Under the pieces are notes generated by a model. The model searched no databases, was not told the DNA's origin, and saw nothing but the letters and a program-made list of their open reading frames with translations. Shown here piece after piece: positions 1-6,846 of a DNA stretch of 11,469 nucleotides. The translations under genes were made by a program, and so were the position numbers. The stretch spans positions 1 through 11,469 of the forward strand of contig JASHQT010000392.1 of assembly GCA_030039005.1 (NCBI GenBank), in the 5' to 3' direction. Each line of letters opens with the position of its first letter. Position 1 is the first letter of the stretch. Source of the stretch: Bryobacteraceae bacterium. Lineage in GTDB: Bacteria; Acidobacteriota; Terriglobia; Bryobacterales; Bryobacteraceae.

Positions 1-2150
1 ACTTGGAACAGGCCCCCATAAGAATCAACAGAAGTAGAGCTTTGAAACCAGGCGCTTGAGGGAGCGCTTATGTTCTCAGACGCCTGCGAGGTCGTCAGGT
101 TGAAGCCGGAGGCAGGCGTGAATGTCACATTCAGGGTACTGAGATCGCGAGTGGTGGAATAGCCTGTGAGAACGACGTCGAAGCTTGCTGAGGTGGGCGA
201 ACCAGTTGCGTTGACAATCTGTAAGCCCTGTAACACAGGAGCTGCGGGCGCTATCGTAAATTGCAGAGTCTGAGGGGAAGAGGGCGTCAGGTCGACGCCG
301 CCACTGGTCGTGAAACTGGGGGCCAGGGTCACGGTTTCGGCGACGGTGCCTGTCTGCACGAAAATCTGGGATCCTTGGTTGACGAAGTTCGCGCTAGTAC
401 TACCTGCCGGGATGATGAAATCCACCGTCCTGTTGCCAGCGGAGCTGCCGGTCGAGAACTGAACCGACGGATCCGTAGGTAGGGTGCCGGACGTGGTCAA
501 CGTCAGCACGCCTTCGAGATCTACCGGGTAGGATTTAGCCAGCGTCAGCGAAATCGGCGCCTGAGTGGCGGGCGTGGCGGCGCCGCTCGGCCCGGCGATC
601 GTGTAGGAAGGCAGCGTGGGAGGCGAAGTTCCCGCGCCAAGGAGCCCGACGGTCATATTGTTGATGTTCAGAGTACCCGTCGCCGAACCCGTCGTCGCGG
701 GGGTAAACGTAATCGGGAACGTGGTGGACCTGCCGGCCGCCAGCGTGACCGGTCCAACCGTAGGCACGGAGAAAGGCGGGGATGGGGATGCGCTCACCAA
801 AACGAGTGTCGTGGATGTTGTACCGGAATTGGTGATGGTGAAGGGGACATTAACCGACTGGCTGACTTGCGTGTTGGGGAAAATGACTTCGCCACTGGTA
901 CCAAGGGAGACCGTTGTCCCGGCCGAGCTGTAGCTGAAAGTCAATTGCGGTCCAAGGCCGGTACCGGAAAGGGTGAACGCCGCATTCCCGATCACGAGCG
1001 TGCCGCACTGGCTCGAGTTCGTGCTGCATGAGCCCACTTGAGTCGGCGTGTAGCCGATGGTGAAACTGGTGGTGTTGCCTTGGGCGAGCGTGATAGGAAA
1101 GGTCTGCGTACTTGTTACCGCGAACGGTCCCGATACGTTCACCGAGTTGATGGTCGCCGTCGCCGCTCCCGTGTTCTTGACCTGCACGATGACCGAACTG
1201 CTGGTGGGAGTACTGCCGCTGGTGGCGACCGTAACCGCCGGGAAACTGACCGTTCCTCCGGTCGCGAGAGACGTGCACGTCGTGCCCGAAAGAGTGCAGT
1301 ATGTCAGCGTGGAAGTGACACCGCTGCCGGAAAAATTGATCGTGTCGGTGGTTCCGTCTTGGAACGTAAACGTGATCTGGCCCGTATCGTTTTCGACGGC
1401 AGTGGGCGTGTAAGTGATCGTGAGACCCAAAGCGGAACCGCCAGCGATCAATGGATAGGGAACGGCCGGCGTGGCCAGTGGTACGCCCGAAACCTGGAAG
1501 GGACTGGTGGAAGGTGGGTAAGTGATGCCCGTGATTTCGGCCGCGCCGCTGCCGGTGTTGCCGATAGCCAGGGTCGCGGTGGCCGGGGTGTTCAGCGGAG
1601 TCGCGGGAAACGGAATTGTCCCACCCGAAGCAATTGAGTGCGCATTGCCGTTGGAGAACGCATACGCAAACGTAACAGAGGGCACAACACCCTCTATCGG
1701 GATGACAATGGCGTTGCTCAACGGGCCTGTGGCGCCGGGCGCGGGGTTTGGCTCGGTATAAGGAATGGTAATGGTCGCGAAGGCGGCGCTAGGGCTGACC
1801 GGTTTGAAGGTGACGGTAAACGTAAGGCTCTGCCCAGCACCAAGCACCAGGGGGAAGGTCTCGGTCTTGGGAACCGAAATTGTGAATTCGGTGGATCCGA
1901 CAAGCCAGGGCGGCGGGCCGGCGGGCGCCAACGAGATCGTAGCGGCACTGTTTCCGATGTACTGAGCCGTGATGGTGGCCGTCGGCGTATTCGCCGAGAA
2001 CTGTATGGTCGTATCAGGCAGAAACGTGACGGGCTGCTGACCAGGCACGGTGAGCAGCAGCGTGAAATCGACAGTTTGGGCCGAACACACTCCGGCGCTC
2101 AGGACAGCGAAAAACAAACTGATCCAAAAGACGCGACGAAACAGGTTCAC
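1..2150 (-). CDS. Secreted multi-repeat Ig-like protein (choice-of-anchor D / ASPM-SPD-2-Hydin type), 3' end off the window
   Basis: The minus strand is open from a GTG start at 2150 to the window edge, giving 716 codons with no stop. The start is well supported: GGGAGGA lies 7 nt upstream (2158-2164), and residues 1-24 form a Sec signal peptide ending CSA-Q. About four Thr/Ser/Gly-rich beta-sandwich repeats of 105-130 residues follow, near residues 25-154, 158-275, 281-398 and 402-506. They share a pattern of 'NTG', then a 'TFTP' or 'TYTP' strand, and a closing 'SGSG', 'SGTG' or 'GAG'. Residues 515 onwards look like different Ig-like modules. Such repeats are common in large secreted acidobacterial proteins; no enzyme motif is visible. 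Cys pairs near 285/292 and 375/382 could form disulfides. The GTG overlaps the TAG of the preceding gene by one base, which suggests translational coupling. The role is probably extracellular or structural, but this is inference. Confidence 0.85.
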   Translation of the reverse strand, partial: MNLFRRVFWISLFFAVLSAGVCSAQTVDFTLLLTVPGQQPVTFLPDTTIQFSANTPTATITAQYIGNSAATISLAPAGPPPWLVGSTEFTISVPKTETFPLVLGAGQSLTFTVTFKPVSPSAAFATITIPYTEPNPAPGATGPLSNAIVIPIEGVVPSVTFAYAFSNGNAHSIASGGTIPFPATPLNTPATATLAIGNTGSGAAEITGITYPPSTSPFQVSGVPLATPAVPYPLIAGGSALGLTITYTPTAVENDTGQITFTFQDGTTDTINFSGSGVTSTLTYCTLSGTTCTSLATGGTVSFPAVTVATSGSTPTSSSVIVQVKNTGAATATINSVNVSGPFAVTSTQTFPITLAQGNTTSFTIGYTPTQVGSCSTNSSQCGTLVIGNAAFTLSGTGLGPQLTFSYSSAGTTVSLGTSGEVIFPNTQVSQSVNVPFTITNSGTTSTTLVLVSASPSPPFSVPTVGPVTLAAGRSTTFPITFTPATTGSATGTLNINNMTVGLLGAGTSPPTLPSYTIAGPSGAATPATQAPISLTLAKSYPVDLEGVLTLTTSGTLPTDPSVQFSTGSSAGNRTVDFIIPAGSTSANFVNQGSQIFVQTGTVAETVTLAPSFTTSGGVDLTPSSPQTLQFTIAPAAPVLQGLQIVNATGSPTSASFDVVLTGYSTTRDLSTLNVTFTPASGFNLTTSQASENISAPSSAWFQSSTSVDSYGGLFQ

Positions 2151-3139
2151 TATTGCGTCCTCCCGGAGGAAAAGTCACGGGGCGGAGTGCGCAATTGGAC
2201 CGCGGGTACGAAATAGGCGGCGGGTTCGGGAGTACTCGAAAACAGCCAGAGCGGTTTGGCCGCTTGGGAGCGACAGGCCAGCACGAAACTATTCGAGCCG
2301 AAGGGCGCGATGCCGGTGGGCTGGAATAGTAGCGCCACATCGGCGATCGCCTGGCCGGTCGAAACATCCAGAATTCTCAATAGTCGATCGCTGGCGGCGA
2401 CAACATAGAGCTCCGGACCGTTCTGAGCCTGGAAGGACTGAATCGCGAGCGGATTGGTAAGTCCGGGCAGCGGCAGCGTCTGGATCGCATGGCTGGAGAT
2501 CGTAATGGCCGTGATTTGCGATGTGGCCGTATCGAGCGCGTACAGCGTCTGGCCATCGGACGAGAAAGACAACGATACCGGCCGAGCCAGAGAAGCAAGC
2601 CGCGTGAACTGGCCGCCGGAGAACTGATAAACGCCGGCTTGATCGCCGCTCACGGCCACCGCAATCTGTTTGCCCGGTGCGTCACTGGCGACGGCGGTGA
2701 GCGAACCGCCGAGCGAGGAGACCTCCACCGGCGCGGCCGCCGCGGGAGCTTTGGGAAAGCCGGTGATGGTTTGAAACCAGCCCGCGGAATAGAGGATAGC
2801 CAGCGATCCCCCAGCGGCCCACTCGATTGCCTGCGGGCGCGCCGGTACATTCTCGATCACGGCCTTGCTGACCGTTTTTGAACCCAGGCCGGACACGAAG
2901 AAGCACACCCCTCCCGCAAAAACGATGCCGTAGTTCTGCCCCGGCGCCACCGCAGCCAGATCCAGATTATCCAGCAGCGCCGGCCCGAAGGATGCGGCGC
3001 CCGGCAAACCGATCACGGCGCGAACGCTGCGCGTGGGCGAATCGAAAGTCAGAGCCTCCACGGGCCCAGACACCGAGGTTTGCGCGGAGAGCCAGGTGGA
3101 GCATAACAGCGGGAAAAATACGAGGAATCGATAGCGCAT
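2150..3139 (-). CDS. Secreted beta-propeller-like (WD40/YVTN-type) protein
   Basis: This 329-residue protein has an N-terminal signal peptide (residues 1-19, cleavage likely after WLSA). Its body is made of short repeating beta units, for example 'AIEWAAGGSLAILY' near residue 104, 'VSLSFSSDGQTLYALD' near 188 and 'LYVVAASDRLLRILDVSTG' near 244. The strand-turn pattern and the 'SDGQTLYALD' motif are typical of YVTN/WD40-like propellers of the cell surface or periplasm. No catalytic residues stand out, so a binding or scaffold role is more likely than enzymatic. The ATG at 3139 lies 10 nt after the stop of the Ig-like gene and has no clear Shine-Dalgarno sequence of its own, which fits re-initiation within an operon. 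Its own TAG stop overlaps the GTG start of the next gene. I do not recognise a specific named family. Confidence 0.8.
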   Translation of the reverse strand: MRYRFLVFFPLLCSTWLSAQTSVSGPVEALTFDSPTRSVRAVIGLPGAASFGPALLDNLDLAAVAPGQNYGIVFAGGVCFFVSGLGSKTVSKAVIENVPARPQAIEWAAGGSLAILYSAGWFQTITGFPKAPAAAAPVEVSSLGGSLTAVASDAPGKQIAVAVSGDQAGVYQFSGGQFTRLASLARPVSLSFSSDGQTLYALDTATSQITAITISSHAIQTLPLPGLTNPLAIQSFQAQNGPELYVVAASDRLLRILDVSTGQAIADVALLFQPTGIAPFGSNSFVLACRSQAAKPLWLFSSTPEPAAYFVPAVQLRTPPRDFSSGRTQ

Positions 3140-3149
3140 AGAAAGGAAG

Positions 3150-3896
3150 CTAGGGCTGTGAGACAGTGACCGGTCCCGGCGAAACCCCTACCGTCGTCCC
3201 GGACTTCCCACCTCCGCCGCGCGTACCGAAGTAAACGCCAAGCCCAATCGCCAAGGCCGCTCCTCCGATGACCGCAGCCTTGAACCAGGTATGCGACCAC
3301 AGGCTCTTCCCCTTGCTGGTGGTCTTCCGGGCCTCTTCAATCCGCGTGACATTGGTCATTTTCAGCGTAGTTTCACCGATTTGATTGCCGTAGGTGGCGT
3401 TCACATGAACTTCAAACGTTCCCACCTCTCCATTGGCCATCCAGTTGGTGGCTGCGGCCTGGCCGCCCGAGTTGGTCCTCACCGTCGCCGATGGCTTGCC
3501 CCCGGCAAAGGTAGCGCTGGGACCGTTGAGTGGAAAACGGAACACCACCTGGGCGCCATCCATGGGCCGGTCCTCTTGATCTTCCACCTGGACCACGAGC
3601 GGGGCCATGACGTGGCGCTGCAGGTCGTTCATCTCGCCATTGCCGGCCAGGACCGAGATCTTGAGGTTCTGCTCGACGGGCACCTGGGATGCGGGAACTG
3701 GCTGAGCAGCACCAGGCGCAGCAGCAGCCGGAGCAGGAACCTGCGGCGCTGGTTGCTGGGGCGCGGCCTGAGGAGGTGTGGCTTGCGGGGGTGCGGCCGC
3801 TTGTTGGGCCGCCTGGAGCTGGGTGGCCACAAGTACCACCGACAAAACTTGTGGCAACCACTGGCGCCTCAGCCTTCTACTTAGAGGGTTGGGCAT
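3150..3896 (-). CDS. Secreted/membrane-anchored protein with an Ig-like domain and Ala/Pro/Gln-rich linker
   Basis: This 248-residue protein has four regions. Residues 1-30 are a positively charged N-terminus plus hydrophobic core, read as a signal peptide. Residues 30-75 are a low-complexity linker of almost only Ala, Pro and Gln. Residues 76-185 look like one bacterial Ig-like (Big_1/invasin-type) fold: 'QVEDQEDRPMDGAQVVFRF' followed by a strand ending 'TFEVHVNATYGNQIG', typical of such beta sandwiches. Residues 205-224 are a transmembrane helix (AAVIGGAALAIGLGVYF), followed by a Gly-rich tail. The ATG at 3896 is the natural start. The gene begins 44 bp after the Wza-like gene ends and is followed 10 bp later by the propeller gene, so all are probably co-transcribed. 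A structural partner of the exporter or cell surface is plausible; the exact function is unknown. Confidence 0.78.
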   Translation of the reverse strand: MPNPLSRRLRRQWLPQVLSVVLVATQLQAAQQAAAPPQATPPQAAPQQPAPQVPAPAAAAPGAAQPVPASQVPVEQNLKISVLAGNGEMNDLQRHVMAPLVVQVEDQEDRPMDGAQVVFRFPLNGPSATFAGGKPSATVRTNSGGQAAATNWMANGEVGTFEVHVNATYGNQIGETTLKMTNVTRIEEARKTTSKGKSLWSHTWFKAAVIGGAALAIGLGVYFGTRGGGGKSGTTVGVSPGPVTVSQP

Positions 3897-3940
3897 GAAT
3901 AATTAGTGAGTGTAGCATTCCATCAATCGGTCGTAGTGCA

Positions 3941-5020
3941 TTAGTGGACTATATACAGGATGTAAGGCAGCATTGGGATCGAGTAAGTGGCGAAGGCCGT
4001 CCAGAACTGCCGCTGGTAACTACGGGGGACGTAGACGATATCGCCCGGAAGAAGCGGCACGTCGATGCCTTTGCCGTCGAAAAGCGCTTTGGCGTCAACC
4101 TCGATGACGGCCCGGCGGTTAGTGTTCTCAATCGGGCGCAGAATGCGAACCTTGGACTTCTTCGCGTCCCGATTGAATCCGCCGGCTTCCGAAAGGACTT
4201 GGGCAATGGAGATCGTATCGCGTTCCCCTACCTCCTGCCCCCCCACCCTCAAAACTTCCCCGTTCACGTAAACTCTTTCGGCCCGTCTGGCCGAAATGCG
4301 ATCGTAGGGCTGCAACAGGATGTTCTCGGCGGGATTCACGTTTTGGCTGAGGCTGGCCCAGCTAATCTCCGCCGTGCTCACCTTCTTTTCCGCGTCGTAG
4401 ATGGCGTCGGGCAACGGGATCATGCCATATTCGGCTTGCCGGGTGATCGTGATGTGGCGGTCGGCATTGGGCAGCAGACCTCCCACGGACGTCAACATTT
4501 CGAGCAGCGAACGGTTGCCTTGCAGCGGATACACGCCCGGTTTCCCGAACAGGCCGACAAAGAATACCGGCTCACTGCGGAACTGCGTGACCGTGATGAA
4601 GACTTGCGGCTCCCGGATGTATTCGCGCAACCGGCGCACCAGGTCGGCCTCCAACTCCTGCAGGCTCATCCCGGCGGCATGGATGTGCCCGACCAACGGC
4701 AAATTGATATTCCCGTCGCCATCAATCCGGAAAGGCCGGTTGTCGATTTCCTCCGCCTCGGGTGCTCGAATCAGAATCTGGTCGTTCGGGCCCAGCACGT
4801 AATTGGGGCGCACGGTGTCGGGCGGAAGCTGCTGCGTTTGCTGCTGAGTCTGCGTCTGTTGCTGGCCGTTTTGCGCCGCGGGATTCTGAGACGGCTGCGA
4901 CTGCGCATTGTCCCCTGGAGGATTCTGGGACTGCTGATCCTGCTGCGCGAGCAAGGGGACAGCACAGAACATTGCGCTAAGCAGCATGACCCCCGCGATC
5001 TGGCTCCGGCTATCTCGCAT
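3941..5020 (-). CDS. Polysaccharide export protein, Wza-like (Poly_export plus SLBB domains)
   Basis: This 359-residue protein resembles the Wza family, which forms the outer-membrane channel for capsule or exopolysaccharide. Residues 1-25 are a signal peptide (cleavage near LLA-QQ). Residues 26-65 are a Gln/Asn-rich linker. Residues 72-146 match the Poly_export domain ('YVLGPNDQILIRAPE', 'FRIDGDGNINLPLVGHI', 'LREYIREPQVFITVTQF'). Two SLBB-like segments follow, near 152-200 ('VGLFGKPGVYPL') and 248-300 ('VYVNGEVLRVGGQ'). 'LLPGDIVYVP' at 323-332 is typical of the family. The hydrophobic C-terminus (residues 339-359) could be the membrane-spanning helix that forms the channel in Wza. Unlike E. 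coli Wza there is no convincing lipobox: Cys19 follows Phe. The ATG at 5020 is the first start after an in-frame TAG 9 nt upstream. No Wzc-like kinase or glycosyltransferase is in the window. Confidence 0.9.
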   Translation of the reverse strand: MRDSRSQIAGVMLLSAMFCAVPLLAQQDQQSQNPPGDNAQSQPSQNPAAQNGQQQTQTQQQTQQLPPDTVRPNYVLGPNDQILIRAPEAEEIDNRPFRIDGDGNINLPLVGHIHAAGMSLQELEADLVRRLREYIREPQVFITVTQFRSEPVFFVGLFGKPGVYPLQGNRSLLEMLTSVGGLLPNADRHITITRQAEYGMIPLPDAIYDAEKKVSTAEISWASLSQNVNPAENILLQPYDRISARRAERVYVNGEVLRVGGQEVGERDTISIAQVLSEAGGFNRDAKKSKVRILRPIENTNRRAVIEVDAKALFDGKGIDVPLLPGDIVYVPRSYQRQFWTAFATYSIPMLPYILYIVH

Positions 5021-5099
5021 ACGAATCTACTTTACCAGGATTCCCGTTCGATTCATCGGCAAAAACGGGGCTATGCTCTAGATCACAATCGATAGGAAG
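5021..5099. promoter_or_regulatory. Divergent intergenic region with inverted repeat
   Basis: This 79-bp gap separates two genes transcribed in opposite directions, so promoters for the surface operon and the hydrolase should lie in or next to it. It contains an inverted repeat: CCCGTT at 5043-5048 and AACGGG at 5064-5069, with a 15-nt spacer that itself holds CGAT-TC-ATCG (5049-5058). In the leader of the Wza-like gene this could fold as a hairpin or serve as an operator. I could not identify a convincing -35/-10 pair for the leftward operon, so the assignment is inference. Confidence 0.35.
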
Positions 5100-6134
5100 T
5101 TGTTACAATTTTGGCGCGTGGTTAGGCAGGCGACTACTTTTGCGGGGCTCTGGCTCTCGGTCTCAGCGGTGGCGCTCGCCGCTGGCACGCGCGAGGACTT
5201 CCTGAAGCTGATTGACCGGCCGAGGGTGCCGCTTGCTCCTGTGGTCCTCCCGCTCCCCAGTGCCCCGGGCCTGGCCGAATTCCGCTTCACGTTTGCCAGC
5301 GATGCAACGCAACGGGTTCCGGGGATCCTAGTCGAGCCGGAATCCTCGAAGGGAGCGCCCCCGCGGGCGGCCATTATCTGCCTGCACGGCACCGGGGGGA
5401 ACAAGGAGGGATGCGTCCCGCAGTTGCGCGAGTTTGCCCGCAGAGGCTTCGTCGGCATCGCGATCGACACCCCGTCTCACGGCGAGCGAGCCGCGCACGA
5501 AACTTATGACCAGGCAATTCTGCGCGCCTACCGGACCGGCCGCGGCCATCCGTTCCTGTACGACACGGTCTGGGACGTCATGCGGCTCATCGATTACTTG
5601 GAGACCCGGGCGGACGTGGATTCCAAGCGTATCGGTTTGATCGGCTATTCCAAGGGGGGAATGGAAGCCTACCTGGCCGCGGCGGTGGATACGAGAATCC
5701 AGGCGACCGTTTCCGCGCTGGGGGTGCAAAGCTTCGGCTGGGCCCTCGATCACGGCGGATGGTCTGTTCGCACGGACTCCTTTAAGCCCGCTATCAAGGG
5801 AGCGGCGCGCGACGCCGGCGTGTGGTTCGTCGGTGCGGATTTCGCCCGGCATTTCTATGATCGCGTGGCCCCGGGAATTTATTCGGAATTCGATGGGCCC
5901 TCTATGGTGCCCCTCATCGCGCCGCGCCCGCTTCTCGCGATCAACGGGGCGCGGGATTCCAAGACCCCTCGCGAGGGTCTGATGGAATGCATCGAGGCGG
6001 CGAAGAGGGCCTATGCCGCGGCCGGCGCGCCTGAGAAATTCCGATTCATCATCGAAGACAGCGTGGGGCACGACGTCACGCCCCAGGCCGGGCAAGCCGC
6101 TGTGGATTGGTTGACCCGCTGGCTGCGGCGCTAG
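5100..6134 (+). CDS. Secreted alpha/beta hydrolase (dienelactone hydrolase / esterase-like)
   Basis: This 344-residue serine hydrolase has a complete visible catalytic set. The oxyanion-hole motif HGTGG is at residues 96-100, the nucleophile elbow GYSKGG has Ser184, the acid is Asp286 in 'GARDSKTP', and the base is His324 in 'VGHDV'. Residues 1-28 form a signal peptide ending ALAAG, so the enzyme is likely periplasmic or secreted. The order of motifs fits the dienelactone hydrolase / acetyl-xylan esterase-like group. The substrate cannot be read from sequence; ester cleavage of a sugar, lipid or peptide is possible. The start is uncertain: TTG at 5100 has AGGAAG directly against it with no proper spacing, while GTG at 5118 keeps the signal peptide and could be used on a leaderless message. 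It is divergent from the Wza-like gene and converges on the membrane-protein gene, with stop codons overlapping. Confidence 0.85.
   Translation: MLQFWRVVRQATTFAGLWLSVSAVALAAGTREDFLKLIDRPRVPLAPVVLPLPSAPGLAEFRFTFASDATQRVPGILVEPESSKGAPPRAAIICLHGTGGNKEGCVPQLREFARRGFVGIAIDTPSHGERAAHETYDQAILRAYRTGRGHPFLYDTVWDVMRLIDYLETRADVDSKRIGLIGYSKGGMEAYLAAAVDTRIQATVSALGVQSFGWALDHGGWSVRTDSFKPAIKGAARDAGVWFVGADFARHFYDRVAPGIYSEFDGPSMVPLIAPRPLLAINGARDSKTPREGLMECIEAAKRAYAAAGAPEKFRFIIEDSVGHDVTPQAGQAAVDWLTRWLRR
5101..5109 (+). promoter_or_regulatory. Possible extended -10 element for the hydrolase gene
   Basis: TGTTACAAT matches the extended -10 pattern TGN-TATAAT with one mismatch. Transcription would then begin near 5116, almost exactly at the in-frame GTG at 5118, giving a leaderless message. 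No good -35 hexamer is visible 16-18 bp upstream. The motif lies inside the coding frame if the TTG at 5100 is the true start, so the two readings exclude each other. Confidence 0.25.
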
Positions 6135-6157
6135 AGAGCTTCCACCCAGCGCCGTAG
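6123..6157. terminator. Hairpin over the convergent gene ends (possible bidirectional terminator)
   Basis: CGGCGCT (6126-6132) pairs with AGCGCCG (6148-6154). The stem extends outward by one G-U and two Watson-Crick pairs (6123-6125 with 6155-6157), giving about 10 bp around a 15-nt loop. It covers the shared stop codons of the two convergent genes and could act from both strands. There is no U-tract on either side, so intrinsic termination would be weak; it may instead stabilise or separate the two transcript ends. Confidence 0.3.
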
Positions 6158-6784
6158 AAAAGGCCACTTCTCGAACCACAGCCCCGGATCCACCATGATG
6201 GGCTCCATTTGAATCAAGATCCCAGCCGAGGCCGCGATCGCAGTCAAACACAAAAAAACGGCTAGAGACATCGCGGCCCGGGACCAGCCCAACGCCAGCG
6301 TTTTGCGGCATTGGTTCCAAAAGAGGAAAAGCCACGCCAAGGTGAAGGCGCCGCGGAAGGCGGCCATGGAGACGATCCACAAGAATCCCGGCACTCGGAT
6401 GGCGGCCGATAGGCCTTGATCGGACTCCAACACCGCTTTCAGCGCGTAGGCGCCCTCGGATCCCACCAGCGCCTTGAGCCTTTGCGTGTCCTGCCCCGAC
6501 GAGGTGACCGCGCTAACCGTGGCGAACCAGTCTGGCTTAACGAGCCGCATGAAACCTGCATCGGACGCAATCAAAAGCGAAACGATCAGCAGCCAGGCCG
6601 CGAACCAATAGGAGTAGGAAGCAAGGAAGCTCGTTGGCCGCGGCCGCGCGCCTAGCAGAAACCACGAAACCCAAATGAGAGCTGCGCCGGACACCAAGGC
6701 CGCGGCTTTCAAGACGGCATCCGTGGCCGTGATCCGCCAGGAAAACGGCGGCTCGAACACGGCGCTCACGGCGATTGCAATCAC
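6131..6784 (-). CDS. Hypothetical multi-pass membrane protein
   Basis: This is a 217-residue protein read from a GTG at 6784. Hydrophobic segments suggest about five membrane helices, near residues 1-9 (a partial one), 24-46, 50-72, 131-155 and 170-190. A soluble loop at about 73-130 contains 'VTSSGQDTQRLKALVGSEGAYALKAV'. I do not recognise the family. The start is doubtful: the frame is open upstream to a stop at 6887-6889, and translating back from 6784 adds 'RAFLVLAGSL', which completes the first helix. No ATG, GTG or TTG exists in that upstream stretch, and the GTG has no Shine-Dalgarno sequence, so a rare start such as CTG at 6805 is possible. The gene lies 62 bp downstream of the NRPS stop on the same strand and could be co-transcribed with it. 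A link to the peptide product, such as export or immunity, is only a possibility. Confidence 0.65.
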   Translation of the reverse strand: MIAIAVSAVFEPPFSWRITATDAVLKAAALVSGAALIWVSWFLLGARPRPTSFLASYSYWFAAWLLIVSLLIASDAGFMRLVKPDWFATVSAVTSSGQDTQRLKALVGSEGAYALKAVLESDQGLSAAIRVPGFLWIVSMAAFRGAFTLAWLFLFWNQCRKTLALGWSRAAMSLAVFLCLTAIAASAGILIQMEPIMVDPGLWFEKWPFLRRWVEAL

Positions 6785-6846
6785 CAGCGAACCGGCCAGG
6801 ACCAGGAAGGCCCGGCCCGGAGACTTTTGCGGATTTTTTTGAAGAA

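Noticed and set aside
616..2216. Several 79-199-codon plus-strand frames in the leftmost 2.2 kb
   Set aside because: They lie opposite one continuous minus-strand frame of 716 codons with a signal peptide, a good ribosome site and repeated beta-sandwich units, which explains the region better.
4820..4960. CTG/CAG-rich stretch as a DNA tandem repeat
   Set aside because: It is an imperfect codon-level effect of the Gln-rich linker in the Wza-like protein, without a regular repeat unit.
3944..5095. 383-codon plus-strand frame opposite the Wza-like gene
   Set aside because: The minus-strand frame has clear export-family motifs and a signal peptide. The plus-strand product is His/Arg/Leu-rich without any domain.
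5328..6380. 350-codon minus-strand frame opposite the hydrolase
   Set aside because: The hydrolase on the plus strand has a full catalytic triad. The opposing frame is Arg/Gly/His-rich with no domain, and it also overlaps the membrane-protein gene.
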